Shown here piece by piece: positions 15,878 to 24,059 of a DNA stretch of 64,000 bases; the first letter of the stretch is position 1; the number at the start of each line of letters is the position of its first letter. The translations under genes and the position numbers were made by a program. This DNA is from JBBDWK01 sp040902885 (lineage in GTDB: Bacteria; Acidobacteriota; Terriglobia; Bryobacterales; Bryobacteraceae), in the NCBI GenBank assembly GCA_040902885.1, contig JBBDWK010000100.1:9054-73053 (forward strand), in the 5' to 3' direction. The notes beneath the pieces are model-generated. The model ran no database searches. It saw only the letters and a list, made by a program, of their open reading frames with translations, and was not told where the DNA came from.

Positions 15878-18655
15878 ATGGCCGATAATCCGTTCCCCAG
15901 GTTTAAGTTCGAGCCGAAGGACAGGCCCGGAACCCCTCGAATCCCGCCTCACTTCATAGTCATCGCGCTGCTGCTGGCGCTCCTGATTAGCGCACGTTCC
16001 ATCGCATCCTACACGATCGAATACCAGTGGTGGAAGGAACTCGGGCAAGCGGAAACGTGGCTCAGCATGCTGGGCTACGCCGTAATCCCAGTGGCTCTGG
16101 CGACGCTAGTTGCTTTCGCCGTGCTTTGGATGGCGCATGCGCGGGCGCTCAAGTTTGCCGAAACCCGCCTTAGCGACTATCCCACGTACGCCAAACTTTC
16201 CGCGGTGGGCCTCTTCCTTGTGGCCCTGATCGTTGCCTCCGTTTCCATAGACACATGGACCGTCGTTCGCTATGCCGGAGCGCGTCACATTCCCATCGAC
16301 GCGCAGACGTGGCGGGATTCCGTCTTCGGGCTGCCGCTTTCGTTCTACCTCTTCGAGCTGCCGTTTTACTCCGTTCTGCGCGGCTTCGCGCTGGGACTCA
16401 CCATCGTCGCCGCGCTGGTCTATTGGGCGGCCGCGCGCGGATGGCAGCTTCGCTACCGTCTTCCGTACCTTCGCGAAGCCACCCAGATCGACCCAAGCAT
16501 CCTCAAGCTGGAAGGAGGTCTCGAATCGCGCTTTCTGCGCGGAGCGGCGGCGGTGTTTTTGGTTGGGCTGGCGATAAAGTTTTTCCTCGGCCGCTACGAG
16601 ATGGTCTGGAACGACCACGGCTTTATGGTGGGCATCGACTACGTCGACCGGAACATCCGCTTACCCCTGCAGTGGCTGGTCATCGCGGCCATGATCGCCG
16701 CGGCCGGATTCGTCTTGATCGGCCGGTGGATTCTGGCCGGCGCCATGGCTATTGCCCTGCTGGCGCACGCCTTCGTGCCGCAGTTGGTGAACGCGCTTTA
16801 CGTCCGGCCCAACGAGATCTCGCTGCAGCGGCCCTATATTGAGACGCACATCCAGGCCACGCGCAACGCTTTCGGACTCAACCAGCGGCTCAAGGAGACG
16901 GAGTTCAACGCGCAGCAGGAACGCCGGATCGATCCCGCCAAGCACCAACACCTTTTGGAAAACGTGCGGCTCTGGGACTGGCGGGCCTTCCGCGACACGG
17001 TCTCCCAGATACAGGCTCTGCGGCCATACTATGTTTTCCCGGACAGCGACGTGGACCGCTACTGGATCAACGGCAAGTACACCCAGGTGCTGCTCTCGCC
17101 GCGCGAGCTCGACATCCGCAACCTTCCGGACGCCCAGACCAGTTGGATCAATCCGCACTTCATTTACACCCATGGTTACGGCCTCGTGCTGGCCGAAGTG
17201 GCGCGGATCACCTCGGACGGCCTGCCGGTTCTGCTGGTACAGGACGCGCCTCCCCGAGTGAACGTGAAGGAAGGCCTAAAGATTACGCGGCCGGAAATTT
17301 ACTACGGCGAGGTGGTTCACGAGCCTGTCTTCGTGGACACGGACCAGCCCGAGTTCAACTATCCCTCCGGCGCGGATAACGTACTCTCGCGGTACGAAGG
17401 CACGGGCGGGCTTCCCATGTCTTCCTTCCCCATGCGCCTGGCGGCGGCCGTCTCCGAAGGCCAGTACAACATCCTTCTCACCTCGTACTTCAAGGAGGGC
17501 AGCCGGATGATGATCCGGCGCAATGTGCGCGACAGGCTGAACACGCTGGCCGCGTTCATCCAATGGGACGGAGATCCCTACATGGTGGTCACCAAGGACG
17601 GCCGTCTGGTCTGGATCATGGACGGGTACACCACATCCAGCGCGCACCCCTATTCGAAATCGCTCAACCTCGCCGATATCGGCGCGGTGAATTACATGCG
17701 CAACTCGGTCAAAGCGACCATCGACGCGTACGACGGCGAGACCCGCCTGTACGTCTTCGACGAGTCCGATCCCATCATCCTCGCCTACCGCGGCCTGTTT
17801 CCGAAGCTGTTCACGCCCGCCTCGGAGATGCCCGCCGATTTGAGGGCGCACGCCAGATACCCGGAAGCCATGTTCCGTGTGCAGGCGGAGATGTACCGGA
17901 CGTACCACATGCTCGATCCGCAGGCCTTTTACAACAAGGAAGACGTCTGGGACCTGGCGCGTACGATGTCGGCGGGGCAGTCCGGCCGGCCCGAGCCGGT
18001 GGCGCCGACTTACATCATCGCCACGCTTCCCGGCGAGACGGAGCCTGAGTTTCTTCTGCTCACCTCGTTCACGCCCCGAGGGAAGGACAATCTGATCGGG
18101 CTGATGCTGGCGCGCTGCGACGGCGAGCATCTGGGCGAGCTGGTCGTCATGCAATTGTCCAAGCAGGAGCTGATTTTCGGGCCGATGCAGATTGCGGCGC
18201 GCATCAATCAGGACCAGATCATAGCCAAAGACTTGAGCCTCTGGAACCAGCAGGGCTCGCAGGTGCTGCGCGGGCAGACCCTGGTCCTGCCTATCGAGGA
18301 CACGTTCCTGTACGTGGAGCCGATCTATATTCAGGCCACCGAGGCGCGCATGCCGCAGATGAAGAAGGTGGTTCTGGCGATGGGCAATTCGCTGTTCTAT
18401 TCGGACACTTACGACGAGGCGCTTGCGCTGCTGAGCGGCAACGCACAGTCGCTGGCGCGCCAGGCGGTCGCTCAGGCTCCGCCCACGGAAACGGCGGCGG
18501 CAACGCCCGGGGCGCCGGCCGTCCCCGCCACTACGGTGGACCGGCGTCTGGAGCGGATACGCGATCACCTGCGCCGCTACCGTGAAATGTCGTCGCAGGG
18601 TAAGTGGGCCGAAGCGGGCAGGGAACTGGAGGCTATCGAAACGGAAGCGAGATAA
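15878..18655 (+). CDS. UPF0182-family large membrane protein
   Basis: A 925-residue protein of the widespread but uncharacterised UPF0182 (COG1615) family. The first third has about seven membrane segments, for example FIVIALLLALLISA, AVIPVALATLVAFAVLWM, LFLVALIVASV and FLRGAAAVFLVGLAI. The remaining two thirds form a large soluble domain with family blocks such as NPHFIYTHGYG, YPSGADN and GNSLFYSDTYDEAL. The C-terminus ends in a charged helix. The family role is unknown. It is followed after a repeat element by a TIGR03790 gene on the same strand. Confidence 0.92.
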   Translation: MADNPFPRFKFEPKDRPGTPRIPPHFIVIALLLALLISARSIASYTIEYQWWKELGQAETWLSMLGYAVIPVALATLVAFAVLWMAHARALKFAETRLSDYPTYAKLSAVGLFLVALIVASVSIDTWTVVRYAGARHIPIDAQTWRDSVFGLPLSFYLFELPFYSVLRGFALGLTIVAALVYWAAARGWQLRYRLPYLREATQIDPSILKLEGGLESRFLRGAAAVFLVGLAIKFFLGRYEMVWNDHGFMVGIDYVDRNIRLPLQWLVIAAMIAAAGFVLIGRWILAGAMAIALLAHAFVPQLVNALYVRPNEISLQRPYIETHIQATRNAFGLNQRLKETEFNAQQERRIDPAKHQHLLENVRLWDWRAFRDTVSQIQALRPYYVFPDSDVDRYWINGKYTQVLLSPRELDIRNLPDAQTSWINPHFIYTHGYGLVLAEVARITSDGLPVLLVQDAPPRVNVKEGLKITRPEIYYGEVVHEPVFVDTDQPEFNYPSGADNVLSRYEGTGGLPMSSFPMRLAAAVSEGQYNILLTSYFKEGSRMMIRRNVRDRLNTLAAFIQWDGDPYMVVTKDGRLVWIMDGYTTSSAHPYSKSLNLADIGAVNYMRNSVKATIDAYDGETRLYVFDESDPIILAYRGLFPKLFTPASEMPADLRAHARYPEAMFRVQAEMYRTYHMLDPQAFYNKEDVWDLARTMSAGQSGRPEPVAPTYIIATLPGETEPEFLLLTSFTPRGKDNLIGLMLARCDGEHLGELVVMQLSKQELIFGPMQIAARINQDQIIAKDLSLWNQQGSQVLRGQTLVLPIEDTFLYVEPIYIQATEARMPQMKKVVLAMGNSLFYSDTYDEALALLSGNAQSLARQAVAQAPPTETAAATPGAPAVPATTVDRRLERIRDHLRRYREMSSQGKWAEAGRELEAIETEAR

Positions 18656-18661
18656 ACTTGA

Positions 18662-18737
18662 ACCGCCGAGGCGCCGAGACGCCGAGAAAACACTTAAAAT
18701 TTAAGACGGTTTCTCTGCGCCTCGGCGCCTCGGCGGT
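18662..18737. repeat. Long inverted-repeat element, copy 1
   Basis: Two 26-base arms (18662-18687 and 18712-18737) pair at 24 of 26 positions; the core is made of CCGAGGCG/CGCCTCGG-type units. The loop itself contains a palindrome, CTTAAA-A-TTTAAG. A second copy lies at 34416-34485. Its right end overlaps the GTG start of the next gene. Confidence 0.88.
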
Positions 18738-19824
18738 GAAAAAGGTTCCACGGTACGCGCTGTTGCCGCTCTTTTTTCTCCAGGCGGCATTTGCGCAACC
18801 GGGCGCGGTGCTGCTTGTCGTGAATGAGAATTCCCCTGTCTCCCGGCGCATCGGCGCCTACTATGTGAGCAAACGGTCCATCCCGCTGGCCAATGTCTGC
18901 CGCATCAAAGCCACTGTGGAAGAGACAATCACCCGGCAAGCGTTCGAGCGCGACGTGGAAACACCCGTTGCGCGCTGCTTAGAGGATCCCGAGACACGCG
19001 AGAGAATCCGGTACATCGTCACCACGCTGGGGATGCCTCTCAAGGTTCGCGCGGAATCGGACGGCGCGGTTCGCAGTTCGGTGGACTCCGAGCTGACGGT
19101 GTTGTATCTCAAGCAGCGCGGCGTGCCGCTGCCGCGCGAGGGTATGGTGAAGAATCCCATGTTCGGCCGCACCAGCGGCGCTTTGCGCGGCGCGCGGTTT
19201 CCATACTACCTTGTGACCCGGCTCGCGGGGTACGATTTCGAGGACGTGAAAGGCATCATCGACCGTTCGCTGGCCGCGCGGAATCTGGGGAAGGTGGTGC
19301 TGGACATGAAGTCGGACGACACCGCCGAGGGAAACGACTGGCTGCGGGAAGCGTCGCGCCGGCTACCGAAAGAACGGGTGACGCTCGAAGAGTCCACGGC
19401 CGTACTCTACGATCGGCGCGACGTGATCGGCTACGCGTCCTGGGGATCCAACGATCCCAACCGTACGCGGCGGCAAACCGGCTTCGGCTGGCTGCCCGGC
19501 GCTATCGTCACCGAGTTTGTATCCTCCGATGGCCGCACGTTCCAGCGCCCTCCGGAAAGCTGGAACATCGGGCGGGACTGGAAGAATCGGGCCAAGTGGT
19601 TCGCCGGCTCGCCGCAATCTCTCTCCGCGGATTACATTCACGAAGGCGCGACGGGCAGTTCGGGCCACGTCGCCGAGCCGTACCTCGGGTACACGCCCCG
19701 CCCGGAGATCGTTTTCCCCCAATATTTGAGCGGCCGGAACCTCGCCGAAAGCTTTTATCTTTCCATCCCCTCCCTCCGCTGGCAGAACATTTTTATCGGC
19801 GATCCGCTGTGCAGATTGCGGTGA
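18736..19824 (+). CDS. TIGR03790-family exported protein
   Basis: A 362-residue protein of unknown function. Its N-terminal block (AVLLVVNENSPVS, YYVSKRSIP, YIVTTLGMPLKV) matches TIGR03790, a family reported mainly from genomes that encode exosortase. The start is taken as GTG at 18736 because a signal peptide follows at once (RYALLPLFFLQAAFAQ). The frame is open upstream through the repeat element to a TTG at 18658, but that stretch would be translated repeat. Conserved blocks later include YASWGSND and YLGYTPRPEIVFPQYLSG. No exosortase or PEP-CTERM tail is visible in this window. Confidence 0.8.
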   Translation: MKKVPRYALLPLFFLQAAFAQPGAVLLVVNENSPVSRRIGAYYVSKRSIPLANVCRIKATVEETITRQAFERDVETPVARCLEDPETRERIRYIVTTLGMPLKVRAESDGAVRSSVDSELTVLYLKQRGVPLPREGMVKNPMFGRTSGALRGARFPYYLVTRLAGYDFEDVKGIIDRSLAARNLGKVVLDMKSDDTAEGNDWLREASRRLPKERVTLEESTAVLYDRRDVIGYASWGSNDPNRTRRQTGFGWLPGAIVTEFVSSDGRTFQRPPESWNIGRDWKNRAKWFAGSPQSLSADYIHEGATGSSGHVAEPYLGYTPRPEIVFPQYLSGRNLAESFYLSIPSLRWQNIFIGDPLCRLR

Positions 19825-19908
19825 CACCCAGGCCGAAGTTCGTGATGAAGCTGTTTTTCCGAGGGTGCGGTAACAAATCGACTGCGCCTCCGCCTCACTC
19901 ATACTGTG

Positions 19909-19917
19909 TGCTATCAT
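19909..19917 (+). promoter_or_regulatory. Extended -10 promoter of the degenerate kinase gene
   Basis: TGCTATCAT fits TGn plus TATCAT. The predicted start near 19924 gives a leader of about 26 bases before the ATG at 19950. Confidence 0.4.
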
Positions 19918-19949
19918 ACGGACCTGTCTCCTGTTGCCGGTCCCCGCCG

Positions 19950-21839
19950 ATGGAACCGATCCGTATCTCCGGTAGCGCCGTTCAGAGCCTTGTTCGTTTG
20001 GCCGGCGCGCTCCTGAGACTCGCGGCGCCCTTGCGATCCGAGGTTTCGCCTTACTCGCTTCTCGACAATCTGGTTCCCCGAAACCACACGGCAGTCTTCG
20101 AGAATCGCCTGATCGGCGTGCTGGGGGGCCTTCTCGTGTCTGGCGCAAGCTTGTGGTGGTTGCGCGAGCGCAGTGTGCGCCGCCACTCGGCGAAGATGCG
20201 GAAGTTGTACGGGCTGGGGGCCGAAATCTTCAGCGCGGACTCGCCGCTCGAGATCCTGCACCGGGTCTCCGCCGTTTTGCCGGGCGCCTTCGGGATGGAA
20301 ACGGTCCATCTTTATCTGTACAGCCGCGGCGCCAAAAAGCTGGAGCGGCTGATGGACAATCAGTCAGGCGCCAAACCGGGCCCCAAAGCCAGCGACGACC
20401 CATGTTGTCCGCGGGCGATCGCCGTCGATGCACCTTCCGGGACGGCGGCCAGCGGCGCGGCAACCTGCTTCCACAACCAGGCGCCGGTCGCGATCTCCGG
20501 CCCGCGCCCAGGCCCGTTCGCGCGGCTGCGGCGCAAGCGGCCGGACCAGGCGAATCCGGAGACACGTCGCAGCGGGCTTTTGTTCGTGCCCATGCTGGCT
20601 CAAGGCGAGCCGATCGGCGTTCTGCAGATATTAGGCGGCCGCGGGGTACGCGCGTTCTCCGGGGAAGAGCAGGCCATCGCGCAACACGTCGCCAACCAGC
20701 TCGCTATCGCAATCCGTGGGCTGCAACAGCGTTCCATCCAGGAACAACTGTTCCGGAGCGAGAAGCTGGCGGCCATGGGCCGGCTGATTTCGGACGTCGT
20801 GAACGACCTTCACGCCCCGCTGAAGACCGTTGCCGGCATAGCCCAGCGCGAATCCTCGCCCGCATCGGCCGCCTCTTCGGATCGGGAGTGGAGTACTGTG
20901 TCGCGCGAGGCCGGAAGGGCGCTGGAGATTGTCGCCAGGCTGGTTTCCTTTGCCAGAGGCGGGCAGGCGGAGGCGCGGCCGGTGGATGTGAATCGACTGC
21001 TGCGAAACCTTGCGGAGTTCAGGGAACTGGAATGGAAGGCGCGCGGCATTCAGTTCCGGAACCTCGCCGGCGGAGATCCCTTGCACGTTCTGGGCTCGCA
21101 AGGACAGTTGGAGCAAGTCTTCCTGAATCTGCTGGTGCATGCCGAACAATCTCTAGCCGAGGCCGGCCAGAAGAACATTGTGGTCCGCTCCACGGTCCTG
21201 GCCAGACGGCTTCTCGTCGAGATCGCCTTCAGCCATCGTACCGAGGAGCGGTCCGATCCCTTCGCGCCTTCGGCTTCCCGGGAAGGCGGATCGGCAAGCG
21301 ACCTCTCGCTGTGCCGGAGCATCGTCGCCGCGCACGGCGGGGAGCTGCGCTCCGTGCGATTGCCCGGAATGGACCCCACCTTCGAGATCGAGCTGCCGCT
21401 CGCGGCCGCGGGCGAGTCCAAGGTTGCCAAACAGGACAGCGCGGACGGAAAATTTCCCCGCCGCCTCACGACGCTGGTGATCGAACCGGACGGCTCCACA
21501 CAACAACAGTTGGTGTCGCTCCTCTCCGCGCGGGGGCACCGCGTAGTCCCCGTCCGGAATTCCGACGAGGCGCTGGATCTGGTGCGGCGCATGCGCTTCG
21601 ATATCGTCTTTTGCGCCGACCGGCTCCCCGGCTTGAACTGGATCGAGTTGATGGACTGCATGCACGCCGAGATTGGCTGTTTCGTGCTGCTTTCCGAAAC
21701 CGATGTGTCCGACCTGACGACGGGTCTCCCGGATGAGATCCGCCTGGTGCTTTCGAAGCCGGTCCTGGACGAGCATCTCGAGCGCATTTTAGACTTCATT
21801 CAGTCGCAAAATCATCCTTTTTCTTTCGTGAATGTCTGA
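19950..21839 (+). CDS. GAF-type hybrid sensor kinase with catalytic residues lost (pseudokinase)
   Basis: A 629-residue protein with one membrane segment (LIGVLGGLLVSGASLWWL, about 55-72), a GAF domain (about 100-255), a kinase-like region (about 270-490) and a receiver-like domain (about 505-625). The dimerisation helix EKLAAMGRLISDVVNDLHAPL aligns with the usual GR..A.VAHELNNPL, but the phospho-His is Asn285. The ATP-binding part has LNLLVHAEQSL in place of the N box Asn, and no DxGxG or clear second glycine box. In the receiver, FDIVFCADRLPG puts Ala556 where the phospho-Asp belongs, with Asp557 next to it, though Lys603 remains. It is likely a signalling scaffold or ligand sensor that does not phosphorylate. 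I chose the ATG at 19950; the frame is open further upstream over the neighbouring gene. Confidence 0.75.
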   Translation: MEPIRISGSAVQSLVRLAGALLRLAAPLRSEVSPYSLLDNLVPRNHTAVFENRLIGVLGGLLVSGASLWWLRERSVRRHSAKMRKLYGLGAEIFSADSPLEILHRVSAVLPGAFGMETVHLYLYSRGAKKLERLMDNQSGAKPGPKASDDPCCPRAIAVDAPSGTAASGAATCFHNQAPVAISGPRPGPFARLRRKRPDQANPETRRSGLLFVPMLAQGEPIGVLQILGGRGVRAFSGEEQAIAQHVANQLAIAIRGLQQRSIQEQLFRSEKLAAMGRLISDVVNDLHAPLKTVAGIAQRESSPASAASSDREWSTVSREAGRALEIVARLVSFARGGQAEARPVDVNRLLRNLAEFRELEWKARGIQFRNLAGGDPLHVLGSQGQLEQVFLNLLVHAEQSLAEAGQKNIVVRSTVLARRLLVEIAFSHRTEERSDPFAPSASREGGSASDLSLCRSIVAAHGGELRSVRLPGMDPTFEIELPLAAAGESKVAKQDSADGKFPRRLTTLVIEPDGSTQQQLVSLLSARGHRVVPVRNSDEALDLVRRMRFDIVFCADRLPGLNWIELMDCMHAEIGCFVLLSETDVSDLTTGLPDEIRLVLSKPVLDEHLERILDFIQSQNHPFSFVNV

Positions 21840-21845
21840 CATAAT
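21837..21845 (+). promoter_or_regulatory. Extended -10 promoter of the small secreted protein gene
   Basis: TGACATAAT (TGn plus CATAAT) overlaps the stop codon of the kinase-like gene. The start would lie near 21852, leaving a leader of about 36 bases that includes AGAAGGA before the ATG. Confidence 0.35.
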
Positions 21846-21887
21846 CGCGTCTTCAGGAGGTAAAATCTTCCTTAAGAGAAGGAAAAA

Positions 21888-22361
21888 ATGCACCAAGCAA
21901 TTCTGGTATGCGTATTTTGCCTGCCGATCGCCCTGGCCCAGAAGTATACGGGCCCCCAGCCCCCGAAACCCGATGTGCCCTATCTGGTCCACGCCGATAG
22001 CCTTTTGGAGACTGAGGTGTCCGAAGCCCGGGAGGAAACGCGGAAGGACAATCTGGCCTATGTAGTGAGCGGTGAGAAATCGTCTGTCCGGACTCCCCTG
22101 GCGGGACCGATTCTCCTGCTCAAATCCGAGAAAATAGCTCCCGATAAGCTCCAACTCTATCGGGTTGAATCGAAAGGCGGGCAGCGCGAGGTTGTCTTTT
22201 CGAAGAAGAAGAAAGACGCTACTGGCCAGCCCATCCGCCTCTCACTCGCCCGGTTGGAGGAATCCCTCTATCGCATTGAAGTCGACGAAAGCCTCGAAAA
22301 CGGGGAGTACTGCCTCTCCCCGAGCGGCGAGAACCGGGTTTTTTGCTTCCAAGTGTACTGA
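21888..22361 (+). CDS. Small secreted protein, unknown function
   Basis: A 157-residue protein with a clear signal peptide (ILVCVFCLPIALAQ) and a good ribosome-binding site (AGAAGGA) before its ATG. The mature part is beta-rich and charged (LLLKSEKIAPDKLQLYRVES, SLYRIEVDESLENGEYCL), with two Cys near the end that could form a disulfide. The SLENGEYCLSP segment resembles proteins that report or bind outside the cell, but I do not recognise the family. It sits between the degenerate sensor kinase and a Crp/Fnr regulator and may belong to the same signalling locus. Confidence 0.65.
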   Translation: MHQAILVCVFCLPIALAQKYTGPQPPKPDVPYLVHADSLLETEVSEAREETRKDNLAYVVSGEKSSVRTPLAGPILLLKSEKIAPDKLQLYRVESKGGQREVVFSKKKKDATGQPIRLSLARLEESLYRIEVDESLENGEYCLSPSGENRVFCFQVY

Positions 22362-22602
22362 ACATCACTAAACCTGCAAAATTTTTGGCGTACAATTTGC
22401 TACAGAATCCGGGAATATCACTCGGAACACACCCGGGATAGATTGTCGCCGCAGCTTGACGGCAATTTAAGGAGTACGTAGCTGTTCACCGCCTGCCTGA
22501 TTTTTCTTTGCCGGCTACTCCGGCGCTCCGGCGACACAGCGCGGGATTGCGCGTGGCGCTTGTTATTGGCCGAAAAACGCGGTGAACAAGAGAGGATTAA
22601 TC
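22362..22602 (+). other. Intergenic region upstream of the Crp/Fnr gene
   Basis: I see no gene in these 241 bases. TACAAT at 22391-22396 could be a -10 box, which would give a 200-base leader. I found no clean Crp-type (TGTGA) or Fnr-type (TTGAT) palindrome. Confidence 0.3.
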
Positions 22603-23277
22603 ATGGTGCCCGCAGGTTCAAAGACCGTGACATACGAAAAGCAGCTCGAGGATCCACTGGCCTATTTGCCGTGTTCCAGCATTTCGGAATATCGCAAAGG
22701 GCAGATCGTTTACGATCAGGACCAGCCCTCGAATGGCATTCATCTCGTCATCCAAGGGAAGATTAAGGTCTGCCGGCCGTCGGAAGACGGACGCCAGGTG
22801 GTGATCGACATCTATCAACGAGACGAGTTTTTTGGCGAGTCCGGCCTACTCGGTCTTACCCGGCGTGGCGAGCAGGCCATGGCCCTGGAGACCACTCAAC
22901 TGATGTCGTGGACGACCGCGGAAATCGAAGACGTGACGCAGCGCCGCCCGCAGCTCGCCCTGGCCTTGCTCCAGTTGCTCACGCTGCGCTGCGTTGACTT
23001 CGGACAGCGGATCGAGAGCTTCTCGGTGGACAACATCGAGCGGCGCCTTATCCGGACGCTTCTGCGTTTTGCCGAACGCCTCGGCGAGCAGGGCGAGGAC
23101 GGGGCCACTCGCATGCCTCCGTTCACGCATGAACTGCTCTCGCAGTATGTAGGAACTTCCCGCGAGATTATTACCCAATATATGAATCAATTTCGCAGGA
23201 AGGGCTACCTTCGCTATTCGCGTAAAGGCATCGAAATTTATTCCGACGCCATGCGCGAGTGGCTTCGCGCGGCATAG
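22603..23277 (+). CDS. Crp/Fnr-family transcription regulator
   Basis: A 224-residue regulator with an N-terminal cyclic-nucleotide-binding-like beta barrel (GQIVYDQDQPSNGIHLVIQGKIKV, DEFFGESGLL) and a C-terminal winged helix (LLSQYVGTSREIITQYMNQF). It lacks the N-terminal cysteine cluster of Fnr. The cAMP pocket is only partly matched (GESGLL, then no Arg-Ser pair), so the ligand is uncertain. The ATG at 22603 is preceded by AGAGGA at a good distance, better than the GTG seven codons upstream. A strong terminator follows. Confidence 0.88.
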   Translation: MVPAGSKTVTYEKQLEDPLAYLPCSSISEYRKGQIVYDQDQPSNGIHLVIQGKIKVCRPSEDGRQVVIDIYQRDEFFGESGLLGLTRRGEQAMALETTQLMSWTTAEIEDVTQRRPQLALALLQLLTLRCVDFGQRIESFSVDNIERRLIRTLLRFAERLGEQGEDGATRMPPFTHELLSQYVGTSREIITQYMNQFRRKGYLRYSRKGIEIYSDAMREWLRAA

Positions 23278-23280
23278 GCC

Positions 23281-23316
23281 GGAGGGCAGGCTAAGCTACC
23301 TGCCCTCCAGTTCTTT
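23281..23316 (+). terminator. Intrinsic terminator after the Crp/Fnr gene
   Basis: A perfect 10-bp stem GGAGGGCAGG/CCTGCCCTCC with an 8-base loop is followed by AGTTCTTTC. It lies between convergent genes and may also stop transcription from the other side. Confidence 0.8.
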
Positions 23317-23324
23317 CATGGAAC

Positions 23325-24053
23325 TCAGGCCTTTGGAGCGCGCAGCAGAACGCAGGTAATGTTGTCGGGCCCGCCCAGATTTCGGGCTGCCTGAATCAAC
23401 ATTTCGCATTTCATTTGCAGCCGGACGTCGCTGGAGAGAATGCTTTTCACTTGTGCGGCGTCGACCACGCCGTGCAGCCCGTCGCTCGAAAGAAGGAGTT
23501 GCGCGCCGGGCCGTAAGTGCGAGGTGTAATGATTGACAGTCAGCGGCTCGCCGAGGCCGATTGCCATGGTGAGGACGTGCCGGAGCGGGTGGGTTCGAAG
23601 AGCTTCGGGGTCGAGGCCCAGCGGGCGGCCTACCTCCTCCACCCAGCTCTGGTCCTCGGTGACGGGCATCAGATGGCCGTCGTCCCATAGATAGGCGCGG
23701 CTGTCGCCGACGCTGGCGATGCACAACTCCTCGCCGGCATCCAGCACGGCCACCAGAGTGGTCCCCATTCCCTCCCAGTTCCGATGGCTCCTGGCCGCGG
23801 CCCTCACGCGGCGGTTGGCCTCTTCCACCGCACCCAGCAGCACACGGGAATTGGGGCGCCCGGAGTCGCGGAGGGACTCCCCAACCACCTCGGCCACCGT
23901 CTCGGCCGCCAGCCGCGACGCCTCTTCGCCCGCGACGGCGCCGCCCATGCCGTCCGCCACCAGGTACAGTCCGATGTCGGGCTTCAGCAGGAAGAAATCT
24001 TCGTTATTGGTTCGTACACAGCCTTTGTCCGACGCGCCGCAGTTTTCGAGCAT
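23325..24053 (-). CDS. PP2C-type serine/threonine protein phosphatase
   Basis: A 242-residue soluble phosphatase of the bacterial PP2C (PrpC/Stp) type. The metal-binding motifs are in order: RTNNEDFF, VADGMGG, GTTLV, SVGDSRAYL, SSDGLHG and GGPDNITCVLL. It removes phosphate from Ser/Thr (often from targets of Hanks-type kinases), but no kinase gene is in the window. It begins six bases after the stop of the outer-membrane barrel gene, so the two are probably one transcript, an odd pairing. Confidence 0.92.
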   Translation of the reverse strand: MLENCGASDKGCVRTNNEDFFLLKPDIGLYLVADGMGGAVAGEEASRLAAETVAEVVGESLRDSGRPNSRVLLGAVEEANRRVRAAARSHRNWEGMGTTLVAVLDAGEELCIASVGDSRAYLWDDGHLMPVTEDQSWVEEVGRPLGLDPEALRTHPLRHVLTMAIGLGEPLTVNHYTSHLRPGAQLLLSSDGLHGVVDAAQVKSILSSDVRLQMKCEMLIQAARNLGGPDNITCVLLRAPKA

Positions 24054-24059
24054 GATTTC

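Noticed and set aside
17276..18568. Long minus-strand frame inside UPF0182
   Set aside because: Antisense to a well-supported gene, His/Arg/Gln-rich, no motif.
18604..18735. Longer N-terminus for the TIGR03790 protein
   Set aside because: It would translate the end of UPF0182 in another frame and the inverted-repeat element; the signal peptide begins at 18736.
19596..19949. Longer N-terminus for the degenerate kinase
   Set aside because: It overlaps the TIGR03790 gene in another frame and adds Arg/Pro-rich shadow sequence.
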